A stretch of 64,000 bases of DNA, taken from NCBI RefSeq assembly GCF_014356525.2, contig NC_052504.1, forward strand, positions 58,779,137 through 58,843,136, read 5' to 3'. The number at the start of each line of letters is the position of its first letter. Position 1 is the stretch's first letter. The translations under genes and the position numbers were made by a program. A model generated the notes under the pieces. That model had not been told where the DNA came from, searched no databases, and saw only the letters and a program-made list of their open reading frames with translations. Shown piece after piece: positions 49,101 to 61,900 of the stretch. This DNA is from Nilaparvata lugens. Lineage: Eukaryota > Arthropoda > Insecta > Hemiptera > Delphacidae.

Positions 49101-52100
49101 TGATGGTGATCCTATCTTCAGCATTTGATCCTCAGAAGCCAGTGAAATGAAGGTATTGCCTAAACTGACAAAGACTGAATGAGATTTGTAATAAAGATGA
49201 CGGACAAATTGAATGCTTCTTCAGTGGAATGATTGATCCTGTAATCAATAATTGGATGGGAACTTTATTCAAAGTTCCATCTTCGAATAAAATAATATGA
49301 AAATTTATTGATCTGAATTTTAAAGTGATTTATACCCGTCAAATCCCCGTCAAATAATCGTTAATGTATCAGTTTAGAGTTAGAAGGAGTGTATCATACT
49401 TTTAATGATCTTTTAACGTGTACATTAATCTAAAGTCTTCAACTTGGGGTTTTCCTCAAACAAAACCAGGCGGTAATCATTTGAGATTCACAGCTCCATA
49501 GGTACCATTTACTTTTCCACTCCATAGATATTCTCAATACTCTCAAGACAAAGAAGTTTTGGCAAAGTTCAAAAAGGTTACGAGTGAGAGGATTGAAAGG
49601 CATCTAGTGACATCACTGGAAGTAGAGCTGGCCTTTTTTGTGCTACAAGGCGGAATTAACAGATTTTGATTAGGCTGAACGGACGACAACACGGCACGGC
49701 AAGGGTCGCACAATTTACATTGTTACGATTGAGGTCTTCGGGGTCACGCTCCAGTCGGCTGGAAGTGGGTTTTGCTGTTGTGATAAAAGTGAATTATAAC
49801 AAGACAGTGGGGAGCGAAAAGAACCGACAAAGGATGAGCCGTGCCTGCGGAAACCAAGAATTTCGACAAAGGACAGCTCCAGCAAGAGTATGTCAGTCGA
49901 TAATGAGGCCGCGTCACTGTACGCTCAACTCAGGCGTACAAGCTACCGGATTGTCAGCCTCTACTAGTACAAAGCGTTGCTCGCATTTCGGTGACAAGGG
50001 GCCAACATGTTGCATTCATGTTGCACCAATACATTCTCACACGTACAATCCTACACACATTCTTATAAGGACAAACCACTTGGTATTCACAGGTTGATTG
50101 TGCAAGTCGCATGTAGCTCGGAGTAATAACTAGAGTGGACACTGTCCACTGACCCGAAAATAACTCTCGCTACCAAACCTGCCTACTCATCAATCTTCAG
50201 GATCTGAGATGACATTGCGGCATCACCCCATTTCCAAGACAATTCGTTGTGAAGGGAAAATGTCCACAGCGACAGCACATGGAGATGTGACGCGCATCTT
50301 ATTATAACCCCAAAACGTTCTACATGATGAGAAGTGGAATTGAAGAACACGTTTTAGATTGCGTAATCAGTGAGAAAGTGAAGTGAAGGGCGAACTAGGA
50401 GTATTTTTATTGCATATTTTGATATCACATTGAAATTTCATCCAATTCCATTGCTAACAACTAAAATATAAAGTATAGAAGAGTAGTAAATCCGTGGATG
50501 GTAAATTGAAGGAATAACATTAATATTAATAACAATAATAAAGTAAAGTGAGTATCAAGTTAACAACATTCAATAAGCTTAGGTATGTGAATATATGTGT
50601 ATATTTCTCTATGGTATTACTTGGTGACGTTTTACTACACATGTATTTTACAGTTGGAAATGGATAGTGTTTGGAACTTCTAACCCAGTTTATTGATCTT
50701 AGAAACTGAATCCCAATCGTTTCTATCACGAATCACAAACTTAAAATTTGATTGATATATGTTGAGAAATAAAGTCAGGCGACTCTACAGTCGGTTTGGA
50801 TGTGCTAGGATGACTAGAGTATGAATCCACTTCTAGAAAGAGAACTCGATGTTGAATTGCAGTGACCAATGACCATAGAAGACAGCTTCACTGTGTCTTC
50901 AGGAGACTGTCGGCAGAATTAATGGCTCAGAAATAAAGCGTGAAATGCGGTTGAAAGCGAAAATCGTGTAATGATGTTCATGAATTGTGCAGGCAATGAG
51001 AAATTGCTTGACAGATTGATCATTTAGCTGAGGAGAGAAAACATTGTTATTATTGGGTGTTTACTCCACCACAAGCATGGCTAGATAACTAATGTAGCTT
51101 GTTGTATTGCATAATCAGGTGTGAATTGCACCTTTCACTAAATGATGATTATGATAACCAACAATCCCAATGAATATCAATTGCAACGTCTGGCAAAAGG
51201 ATAAAGATGACTGGGAAGGATGGCTAGAGCAAGGTGCTTTCACCCTGAGTGCTTTCCATCCCTAATGATTGTGGGAATTTTCTCACGTCAAGTTTGGTGC
51301 ACCGGCCGTTTTGTTACTCAGTAATGGTGTTTCCCCCCTCCTCTCCGTAAGCAAACATGCGCACTTGCTAGTTCACCAACTACTCACCAGTAACGACCAA
51401 CTGTTTTACATTCTTTGGGGGGTTTCCGTTAACGACCTCCAAAATCCATGAGGTGGTTTGTGTGAGTGTGTCTGTCACTATCTGTGTGGACGTGTGTGTG
51501 TTTTCAAGAACGGAAGAGAAGCTAACGACTTGGAACGCGATTCTGTTTCTCTACGAGTAGTTTTCCGAGACGAAGAATTTAATTCGTGTATTCAACGGAA
51601 GAAGGACCAAGGCAGGCCCGGCCGGTCGCATTGGTTTTGTGCTTCATCATCACCACCAAACCAAGGAAGCACGCTTCAATAAGTCACCTCATGTACTCTA
51701 TCCAATAAAGGAAGGTCCGCATTCTGTTTCAACAGAGGAAAGCCGGTGCTTTGGGGTAGCACTTTACCTGCACTCTGCTAACTGAATCAAGTTGAAAAGC
51801 GATTGTTGTGAAAAAGCTGACTTGAATGCGTAATCTTGAAAGGGAATAAGGGAGACAGGGGGTTGAATGTACGCTTTAAAAAACACAGGAAATCATAATA
51901 CGTTTGTACAATTCGACTTACATAACATTCTAAATAAAGAGCATTTCTTAAAAATGACAAATAGCTATTTGGAGGAAGCCCAACTCGATGTTGCACCTAA
52001 TTAAATTAAACTCGAGAATCATGAATAATACAAATATGTTCAAAATAGTTTCATATTGAATCAACAGAATGCAAATATGAGTTACATATAAGTAAGTAAT

Positions 52101-52825
52101 TCATGGCTATTAAATATTCTATCGTCCCACACGAGGAGCTTCGTGTTTTCATTATCTCCAAGTATCAGTGGAATTAGGTAAATCAATCAGTTTGTAAATA
52201 GACAGTTGATGTATTTCACTCATAATAGCTACACGAAATGTGAATGATATATTTTGTTTGATAGCAAATGACGTTGGTACTACAGCTTGGCAATATTTTC
52301 TGATCTATGCAAATCGCATGTCAACGCCTTCAAAGGTATGCAATGAATATTGGAGATGAAATATGGAACGGAATAGATAAATTGCCGACGGGTATTGTAA
52401 TAGACAGACGATGATGCCTCTGTGCAAGCATACAGGGTAGGTTTGTTTAGTTTTGTGGACATGCGTCTCCATGGCAACGCATAAATGTTGTCTGTTGGCC
52501 GAGTGAACGGAAAGCGTGTTCCTTCCTACTGCCATGCATTATTGAACAGGTGGAAGCCTTCTTGGAAAACGAACCTAGTCGACCCGACTTATTATTTTAA
52601 GCAGCAGCATCACTATCACCACTCACTATGTCCGCACGGAACACAAACGAGGATGGATGGCATCAACGATAGTATACAGTATAGCTATATATCCATGCCA
52701 AGTGTAGAGGCAAGCAACTTTGCCTTCAACTCATTCATTTAGCCTAATTCTATCTCCCATGGTCAAAGTAAATCGATTCCCTACATATCGCACTATCTTC
52801 TCAATGAATAATAAACTGTATCTTT
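46159..52825. other. Region upstream of known Rapgap1 exons, no supported gene
   Basis: Mostly AT-rich sequence, presumably Rapgap1 intron or upstream DNA. A GC-richer patch at 49640-50140 holds a 56-codon plus-strand open segment (49800-49967) that I cannot assign. A 26-bp perfect palindrome is at 47869-47894. No exon matching the RAP1GAP N terminus is found. Confidence 0.55.
47869..47894. repeat. Perfect 26-bp palindrome
   Basis: The arms aatttgaactata and its complement meet without a spacer, so the 26 bp equals its own reverse complement. It is AT-rich and could be a chance structure. Confidence 0.95.
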
Positions 52826-52997
52826 AAAGGTGCGTACAGATTCACGCGCCACGAACATGAGCAATTCACTTCTAATCAGCTGATGTCAAGCTTCTTATAC
52901 CTGTATCTTACCGTTTCTGTAAAAATACAGATATAGTCAGCTGATTAAAAGTGAATTGCTCATGTTCGCGGCGCGTATATCTATCTGTAAGCACCTT
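52826..52997. mobile_element. Hairpin MITE
   Basis: About 172 bp form a near-complete inverted repeat. The left arm (aaaggtgcgtacagattc, acgcgcc, gaacatgagcaattcact, aatcagctga) recurs inverted in the right arm with few changes, leaving a loop of about 15-30 bp. Ends are AAGGTGC/GCACCTT. There is no coding capacity. It resembles a MITE family I associate with planthoppers; this was not checked against a database. No target duplication is obvious. Confidence 0.85.
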
Positions 52998-55900
52998 CAG
53001 ATTCAATAGGGTAATTTTTCGATAATCTCTTAAAATTGTGTTAATCCCGGATTGAAATTGATCTCGCTTGTTGGACTTGGAATCTTCAGATGTTAATAAA
53101 CCAGTTCACGATTGTTTAATACAAACAGAATAATTCATTATAATAAAAAGTATATCAAGAAATTTACTATTAATATTATAGATGATAAATCATCATTTTA
53201 TTGATAGAGCCACCTTCTCCAGCTTAATTCTATAATAGAAGGTGATAAGTAGAATGTTAAAATTTGAATAGTCATTTTCCTTATTATGAAATCACAAAAA
53301 TTCTGTTATTGGGAGACAACAATTAGTGAGATAATGATTATTGTTCTACAAATCAAGATTCCTAGCATTCATCTCAGCTCGCAGCTTTCGAATAGGCTGC
53401 CAAGAGCGGTGCTACGCATTTAAAACTGCAAGGGATGAACAAAGGAATGCAATTATTGCTCCATATATTGCATATAGGTCAAGGCGAGCCACTCTCAAAA
53501 ATGTGAAGAACATTACTGGCGTCGGTGACCATACACGATACACAGTCCACGGTCCACCTCTGCTCTTGTCAAGGAGAATCAGTTTCAACAAAAATAAAAA
53601 GTGAAAAGATTGCCAATTTAAACTACAGTACATGTTTTGCCAACTTCAACCGGTTCTCCTATGCACCTCTAGAGGAGGGGTGAGTATCGAGAGCATTGTG
53701 TGGGTTGAGCTTGAGCTGAACGTGTGAGATCGTGCTTGATACGACACAAAAAAGCGGAATGATAATCACTGGATCATTGCTATTTTTGGAAATCGCATAA
53801 TCAGTCCGGAATACACATTGAATGAATCATTAAAATACATTATTCATCTACTTATAATAATCATATTAGAATTGTCAAAGATCGTCAACAGTAACAAGAG
53901 AATTGAATAAAATGCATTATAGAATATTAATAACCTCTATGAAAAATTTTTCCATGTTATTTTCACATGATGAACGGAAAATTGTATTCATTGGAGAATT
54001 TGTAGTTCTTTGAGTCAACTTGAGAATATTCCTACAATTTAATTATAATTATTTTTGAGGAGGTTTGTTCTTTATCCACTTATATGTAGAAGGGTAGATT
54101 AAAAAGTCCCTGAAGATGAGAATTCTCGTTAACAAGATCAGTCCTAAAATCAGGATCATGTTCTAAAACCAACAGATGTTTAGTTGGAGTCATAAGACTC
54201 AAGAGAACTGCACAACTCGATGTTTATACCAACGATAACGACAAGAAGAGGTTGAGTGATTTTCTCGATTTCTGTTTGATTCGAGGATGCAAATAAATTG
54301 GGCAGACGTTGACTAATATCATGCGTCCCAACAACATTTCCCAGCATTACAAGAGGATTAAGCGGAGTGCAGCTGGTTGGATGGAAAAAAATCGTCGATG
54401 TCGAACAAGAATGTGGGATGGGAAATTGGTGTGGAAATGATGGTGAAATGCCACTAACGCCCGGCCAAATGACTGCAGACGGTGTCAACGCTCTCAAATT
54501 GCTTCCATTGATCCACACTGAATGACGCAAAGATAACAGATCAGGCCGAGGAAAACTACTCAACTTCATACGAGAAAAATGCTCACTATTCATTTTTCAT
54601 TATTCTTGTTCACAGTGAATCGATTATGAATATAGAGTGAAATATTCACGAAACTGAAAGAGCAGATAGAGCAGATAGATCGTGAATATGAAGTAAAATA
54701 TTCATGCAACCAGATGGGAAGAGCCGGTTGAAACTTCTTGGAGAAGGTTGAAACTTGATCTCATGAGAGGCTAAACCCTAAATGCTTTAGCTGATAAGTT
54801 GCTCTTCAACTTGGCCCCCATGGACCCAAAACTGCTAATAATTTCATTCGATAATGCCGAGTGAACTTTTCTTTTTCTGTGGGTTCAGCTTTAATAGTTC
54901 AGATGCATAAGCATTCAGAGCACTATATCATTAAGTTATAGGTATTCATATTGAAGTATTCGGAAAGATCCTCAACACCTTTACGGAATTCCTAGCTGGG
55001 GAGTTATTTCTAAGTTTCAAGTTATCCTCGGTAAACAATTAATTCCAATGCATGCGGGTCTAATTTAATCTACTCGTTTTATGCAAGGCATTTTGGCTGT
55101 TGACCTCTTTAAACAAGTCTACCCACAGAATATTCAGGAATGATAGCAGGAATGCAATTCTTCGCTGGAATAAATTCACCCTGGGATGTGGTGAGTTAAG
55201 CTCTGTCTGTGGTCTGTGTCTCATGGTAGAAGATTCCAGCTACTGTACTTGCAAGCTGAGAGTTTAATAGCCTAGTTTGGATTGGGAATTTAAGAAAGCA
55301 GTTATAAGTAAAATGAGTCACATGGAGGATGTTTAATGCCTACTTACAGGTGGAGAAGTGTGACTTTAACCGATCAAGATGCATATATGAAAAGGAAGCA
55401 AAGGAATTAACAACGATACAAAAATGGAGAGTGAAACATGATGTTATTCTGTGGGTAGAATTCTTTGTCTAAATATGCAGTAAAAGGTAGCAAATTTGAA
55501 AGTGACTAAAACCCGATAATCCCAGTATATAGGCTACAGTGAGCCCATAAAGTTCTATTAGGACGTAATGTTTCAAAAATAGAACATGAATACACCTACA
55601 ACTTAAATAGACTGATCAAGACCTACTCAAGGAATTCAGGTAGACAATTACGATTCCGATATTTTTGATCACAAAACCTTTTTCCCTTTTCATAGAATTT
55701 TTCCTCAGAGAACCGAGAACGTATAATGGCGATGGTCGGATAAAAAACTGATATTCCATCCTTTTGTTGAATTAAAGTCCACCAGTCAATGTAGATTTAC
55801 GTTCCAAACCCTCTTGAAACCTTTTTTATATGGAAGCGTTTCAGCAGAAGACTTTTCTGGAATGAGAAGATAACTTTTGTAAAAGATTAGAGGCCTATCG

Positions 55901-58900
55901 ATCAATGGAGACCGAGAGAGCTGGCAGTAAATTTGAATTATAGCTATGGTTGAGTTCTCTGCTCTTCGTTCACAGCGTAATGGAACAACCATAGCTTACG
56001 GATAGCTCTCCATTTATTTGGGAACAGTCTGCCTTTTCCGAGACTTAGCAACTCAATTCAAATCTATTTTTCCTGACTTTAGGCGCTTTTCCTTTCATCA
56101 TTATTTTCCCCTTTTCTCTAATAGCTCAGTTCCAGTCTACTCATCTTCAATATTTTCCAAAGTGCATATACCTCAATTTGGGTGGAGCTCATGGAAAGGC
56201 CATTAAATAATTGTTTCTCACCTTCAATATTACCTTTACTCCAATTATCGTGAAAGCTCGGATGAGCTAGAATATCTATATTCTACATTGGAGAAGATGA
56301 TGGATAAAATAGGGCACAGATAAGAAATATGAATGAAATTTGATTTGAAATTTCAATCATATTACAGATTCCAAAAGGATTTATTGATTATTGCACTCAT
56401 TACATTATATTGGCCCAGAGAAAAATGATTATTAAAACGTTGAAACTTCCAATAACAGGAAAATGAAGAGTTATTTCCAGTTTTGGCAGCTGACATATCT
56501 CTACAACATACTTTATAGACAGCATTACAGGCAACTGAGGCAACACTTCTTAATCTATTTAAGGAATATGGAAAGTTTTTTAACGGAATATAATGGGAAT
56601 TACACTTGAGATATCAAAATATTCCCAATGCTACTTGAATACTTGTATTTCATTTTGAATTGATGATCATCCCTCTTTTCTAATCAGCTTTTTCCATTCA
56701 GCAGGTATTCCAATACCTTTAATAAGTGAATTTACAAAGTGTACTCTCGAACTGAAGGGTCACTGACTTGTAAAAAACTTGTCTATGGTTTGGCTGTGTC
56801 CGATTTAGTCATTTTTTGCCTTCAAAAGCTTCCAGTCGATCGCACTATAATCAAACTGAAGGAAAATACCTTTGAGAGAAAATACTTTGCCGCGGGATTT
56901 GTCAAAGCCTTTTTTACGCACGAATTACTCTCAAGAAATCGGTTTCGTTCCAGTGAAATTGGTAGATCCTGATTTACTCTTCTCGGACGAAAATAGATAC
57001 TGCTGAAATACTGTTATTGCATCAATTTCCTAGAGGAAAACTGAGTAAATAATTGAAATGATATTTAGAAACTCTAGATTACGAAAGTATTGATGTCAAG
57101 AAAAAATTACAAATTTTCCAAAATTTTATAAATCTTTCTACAACTCACAGAACCGTAGCCTTTGTAGGATATTGTTGAACGGTTAGTTTACCTGTAACAA
57201 AGACAACATCAGTTTTAGAGGAAAATTATATGAGAATTTTCGTTTTTCATACCATGATATTTCATTTAGTCTTTATTTAGTTTATTCAACTACCAAAAAT
57301 AACAATTAAAACTAAGTTCAGGTTTGAGATGAATCTTTTTCAAATGAATATTTTATTTTTATTGAGTTTATTTTATTTCTATTTTATTTTAGAAAAATAA
57401 CAAAAAAGTCATTAAAATGAATGGATAAAAATGACAGATATATTTTCTATTGAAAACTATGTGTTGGCCAAGACAAGAAGTACCGTATTCGAAAGTTTTT
57501 TGAAAATCTTCAAAGTATTCAATTTGGAGGTGAATTATATAGATTCCTGTTTTGGAGATGTGTTACTTTTTTGGCTACAGAGGGCAATGAACGTTTCTGG
57601 GAATGCGCAAGTATTATTTTTTCTGACGAGTACATAACTGCTATGCGGGTTTCACGTAGACGTGCTCACGATCAAGGTTACGCCATAAATTGACAATTTC
57701 TTGAAAGCAAACGCACAAAAGAATAACAATTAAAACGAAACTTGTTTTAAAAAAAGGAAAAAAAAAGTGACATGACATTTTTTCTTCACCTTCTCTATAC
57801 CACCATTTGCGCGAATCAGAGAATAGAATATGTTCACAAAGTACAAATTACAAAATTGCACATTACATAAAATCGGGAAAGATTGAGGAAAATTTAGTAT
57901 GCAATTGGCAAAGTAATGTGATTTTGCCAGTCAAAATAACATAAATATATGAACACAACACTATTGTGCCTCTCCTAAAGTACAATTTATTGTCCATGGT
58001 TGAATAATTATATAAACAACATAAACAACAAATACATAAAAATACAAACAATCAAGATCTCAACTTTTGGACATAATTTGAAGGAGGATTTTCTAGCTGT
58101 TATGGAGAATGTCTGTTAATAATATTTAACGTGAACTACGAGAAACAGGTGAAGGTGAAGGTAAAGGTTACGGTATATATCATCGCTTTCTGTAGAATTC
58201 TTTATGTTAAGAGCAATGTTCCAGTTCGGAAAAAGGCACTTCATTCTTGCGTGTTTCGGACGCTATTTTCCAACCGATAATCATGAAAATGATACCAAAT
58301 TGTTCAGAAAGATTTGAACATCTTGCGTCCTACCTCTAAATTTTGATATCACTTACCAAAATTACACAAATTTGTTACCTAAACAATAATATTCCGCGAA
58401 CTATATTATTGGAGGTTCGAGATTCATAACAAAATCTTCTCACTTAAGAAATCCTATAAACAGAATAAAAATCAACTATAAGTGGAAAGAGTAGAAGAGT
58501 AGGAGTAATCCGGTGCATATATTCAGATGAACAACCAAAGAAGAAGAAGAGTATGAATAAATTATGAGTTGATATTATGCAGTCTCTAGTTTGGACAAAT
58601 AACTTGAACCACGAACTGATGGACTAATCTGTACTGTAATAACTTTTTACTGAATTCTAATTTATTTACTCGAGCTTGAAATTAGTTCTGACTAGCATTG
58701 ACCATGACAAGTTATGAAGCTTCAACAAAATGCGAGGCATAAGCTGATGAAAGAGACAAAATGAGAAACAGGGAAGTAATGGTGAGTGAGTGAGATAGTG
58801 AGGGACTTGGCTCATGAAGAAATCTTTCCAGCTAGACAAAAACTTCCAAAGGGAATACAAGCCAGACAGAGTACAGAATTCCAATTAAAAACTTCCCTCA

Positions 58901-61900
58901 TTTCAGATTCGAGGGCAATGATACTCACTCTCTTCCAATTAAAGTTCACTAGAGAGAAAAAGTTTGCGTCAAACATTAGAAGTGATGTTTGACTTTCCAG
59001 ATTGGAAGCAATATTCGACAAGTACATTGAAAAATTTAACACTATGTAGTTTGATAGATTTTTCCATTTTTCAGAAAATGAAATGTATTTTGGTTACATT
59101 CTTTGAAAATGTCCTATGGGAATGAAATGAATGGAAAATGGAATTGACTGATTCCAACCCATATTTGATTTCCTCCAATAATCACAATATAGGCTAATAA
59201 TTGCTATTCTGTTTCAAATTTCATGCTACACGTAATTAATAATTTTAATTTCCATACATCTTCTCTATAAATAGAATTGAAAACGTAGTGATGACGCGAG
59301 CTGACTCAATACCTATACTACGGAGTAAAGAGCACTTACTCCGTTGTTATGTGTTCATTGTTATGTATCCTGTGCTTATACTTAGCACGGGAGCTTGAAC
59401 TACAAGCAGTAAATAACTAGCTGTAACATGGATAATGAACTTGTTTTGGATATAAACAGTTCGATCATTGCCTATTTATCATTGGGCGATTGCATGTTTA
59501 CATACAAACACTGATCGTTAGATCAAATGCGGGCGCTAAAATGAATTGCATTGGTTGCAATTGCAAGTTGATAAAAAATTTTGGTGTCAGAAACATCCAT
59601 GGAGTTCAATAACCTTGTACAATCCTGAAATCATTCTACACTTTTCCAGCAACATCAATTGAATACAATTGATTATGCGATGATGTATCATTATCACAAA
59701 ATAAGTAATAAAATAAGCGTTCTCCTATGACTTAGAGATCAATGAGGGCATGAATTACCTCAGCACTAACAACAAACGAATTGGTAATTAGACACTTGGA
59801 ATGAAAGAACTTTATCAATATAATGATTGAATAAGTTTCTATAACTTTATCTCATGATAGAAATTCCAGCTAAATGGAGACAAGTTGATTCACTCATTTG
59901 CTTCTCTTTTTAGAACATGATTGAAGTTGTTATCAATGAATCTCTGACTGATGATCTCTTATATAATACAGAGTGATTAGCAGTGATTGATCATAGAAAT
60001 TTAGACCAATAAATCGATTAGTTACAATTCTATGTCATAGGGGAAAAGGGAAACAAATGAAAAAATATTGAATGATAAGGGGACTAAATAGAAAAGGAAA
60101 ACTGAGTAAAATGCAGGATTTTTTTCTTACATCTACTCTGTGTGTATCAAATTAGCAGTTTGAATGACATGTGTGAAATTCAATAACATAACAATGGGCA
60201 GAAAGGCAAGAAACGATTTACAGAATCTAAAACTAAATTTTTGGCGAAAAAATGCCCCACAATAGCAGTCCTTCGGTTTGGGAATTGATCTCCTGCAGAA
60301 AATGAAACATGGCTTCCGACATTGAGTTGTGCAGGTTTTCCAATTTTCTATAAATAAAGTAAACAAGCGAGCTATTCTGCGTTGACAAACAACGGTGCCC
60401 AAATTCCTGGTGTGGGCTAGACGGCACGATCTATGCTATGCGGGCTTCCGTCCCAACAAAGGCGATTCTAAAGCATGCCGACATGGCCGATCCATCGATC
60501 GCACAAAACAGATAAGTGTCTACTTCCTCTTTACTTGCAATTCATCCTTTCACGAACACATTTGTTGAATCACATGGAAAAAGCTATTCAAGATACTTGA
60601 TAAAATGCGAGTATCACGTTTTGCCGGTGAATAATGAACTAATTATCTATTTTGACACGCATAGCACAATACCTATGGAATAGATAAGGCAATAATGAAC
60701 AGATAAGGATTCAATTTTTTTTCATTCAAGTAAATAAATAAGGAATTCTTGTCTAAATGGTCCATACATTGAACTAGAATCTAAAACATATAGAGTAAAA
60801 CAATATTTAAATATTGATGTGCTGAGCTCCTGAGCATAAGTATACATAATATTTTTCTAATACCGTACATAAAGTATTTTATCTACAATTTCTACTGGAA
60901 CTTCAGGAATAGTACATCTATTTACATGATGAGATTGAAACACATTGACATCACCAAGAAACAACAAATGAGATCAAAATGATCAAAGTAAAAGATAATT
61001 ACAGAAAGAATGACCCGAAGAGCATCATTCACAAGAATTAAGGCATTGTAACTATTCTGAATTCTCTACATGCCAGAAACCACAAAAACATTACAAGTAG
61101 GAATTGAGACGACACCTTCAAACTATTGTAACTGTTCTATGTTTTTATATGTCACGGAATTCTCTACTCATGATTGGACTGAGTTCTTTTATTTTCTCTA
61201 CGGGATTCTCCTCAAAATATTTCTATGCATCATTGGAGAACTAGCAAACGACAATATAGCTCAGTATTACTTTCGTATTTGGGGCAGAATGATTTGACGA
61301 TTTTGCACGCGCCATCCTGGTGCATTGTGGTTGTCACCAGCCGCGCTGTTTCTTCCTAAAAACTCAAAGCAGCCTCCATTAGAGGTAGAGCTGGCCTGGC
61401 GCTGAGTACAGCAACAGCAATTGGCAATTGCCGGGCAAATTCCTTGTCACGGATTGTCACGGTCGACTGGTCAACGAATATTTCGTCGTTTGAGCTGAAG
61501 AAATGAGGCAGCCGCTCGCTCTGCTATGCTGGTGTTGTTGTTACACTCTGGACATAATTTGCAGCCGGTGCTGGGATGACAATGCTGGAAGGTGCTATGC
61601 AGGAAAAGAAATGAGGATAAGGATCATTATGTAGTAGCCAAGGTGAAGAAGATGAGTGGGAGGAGGAAGATGAAGTGTAAAAATAGGTGAGGGGGTTGAA
61701 GGGAGAGATTAGAAGGAACTGCACAGAAGACAAACAAGGGAATCGGAAATACGTGTAGAGAGATATTTATATAGGTTATGGAGATGGAGAATGAATAGGC
61801 AATGGAGATGAAGGTTAAAGGTAGGGAAGAAAGCTAGGAGAAGAAAGAGGGGGGAAGAAGCAAAGGAAGGAAAAGAAAAAGCTAAGGAAACAAAGGAAAA

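Noticed and set aside
54180..54593. 137-codon minus-strand open frame
   Set aside because: No recognisable domain, no repeats or signal peptide, and no supporting neighbours. Length alone is not enough in this background.
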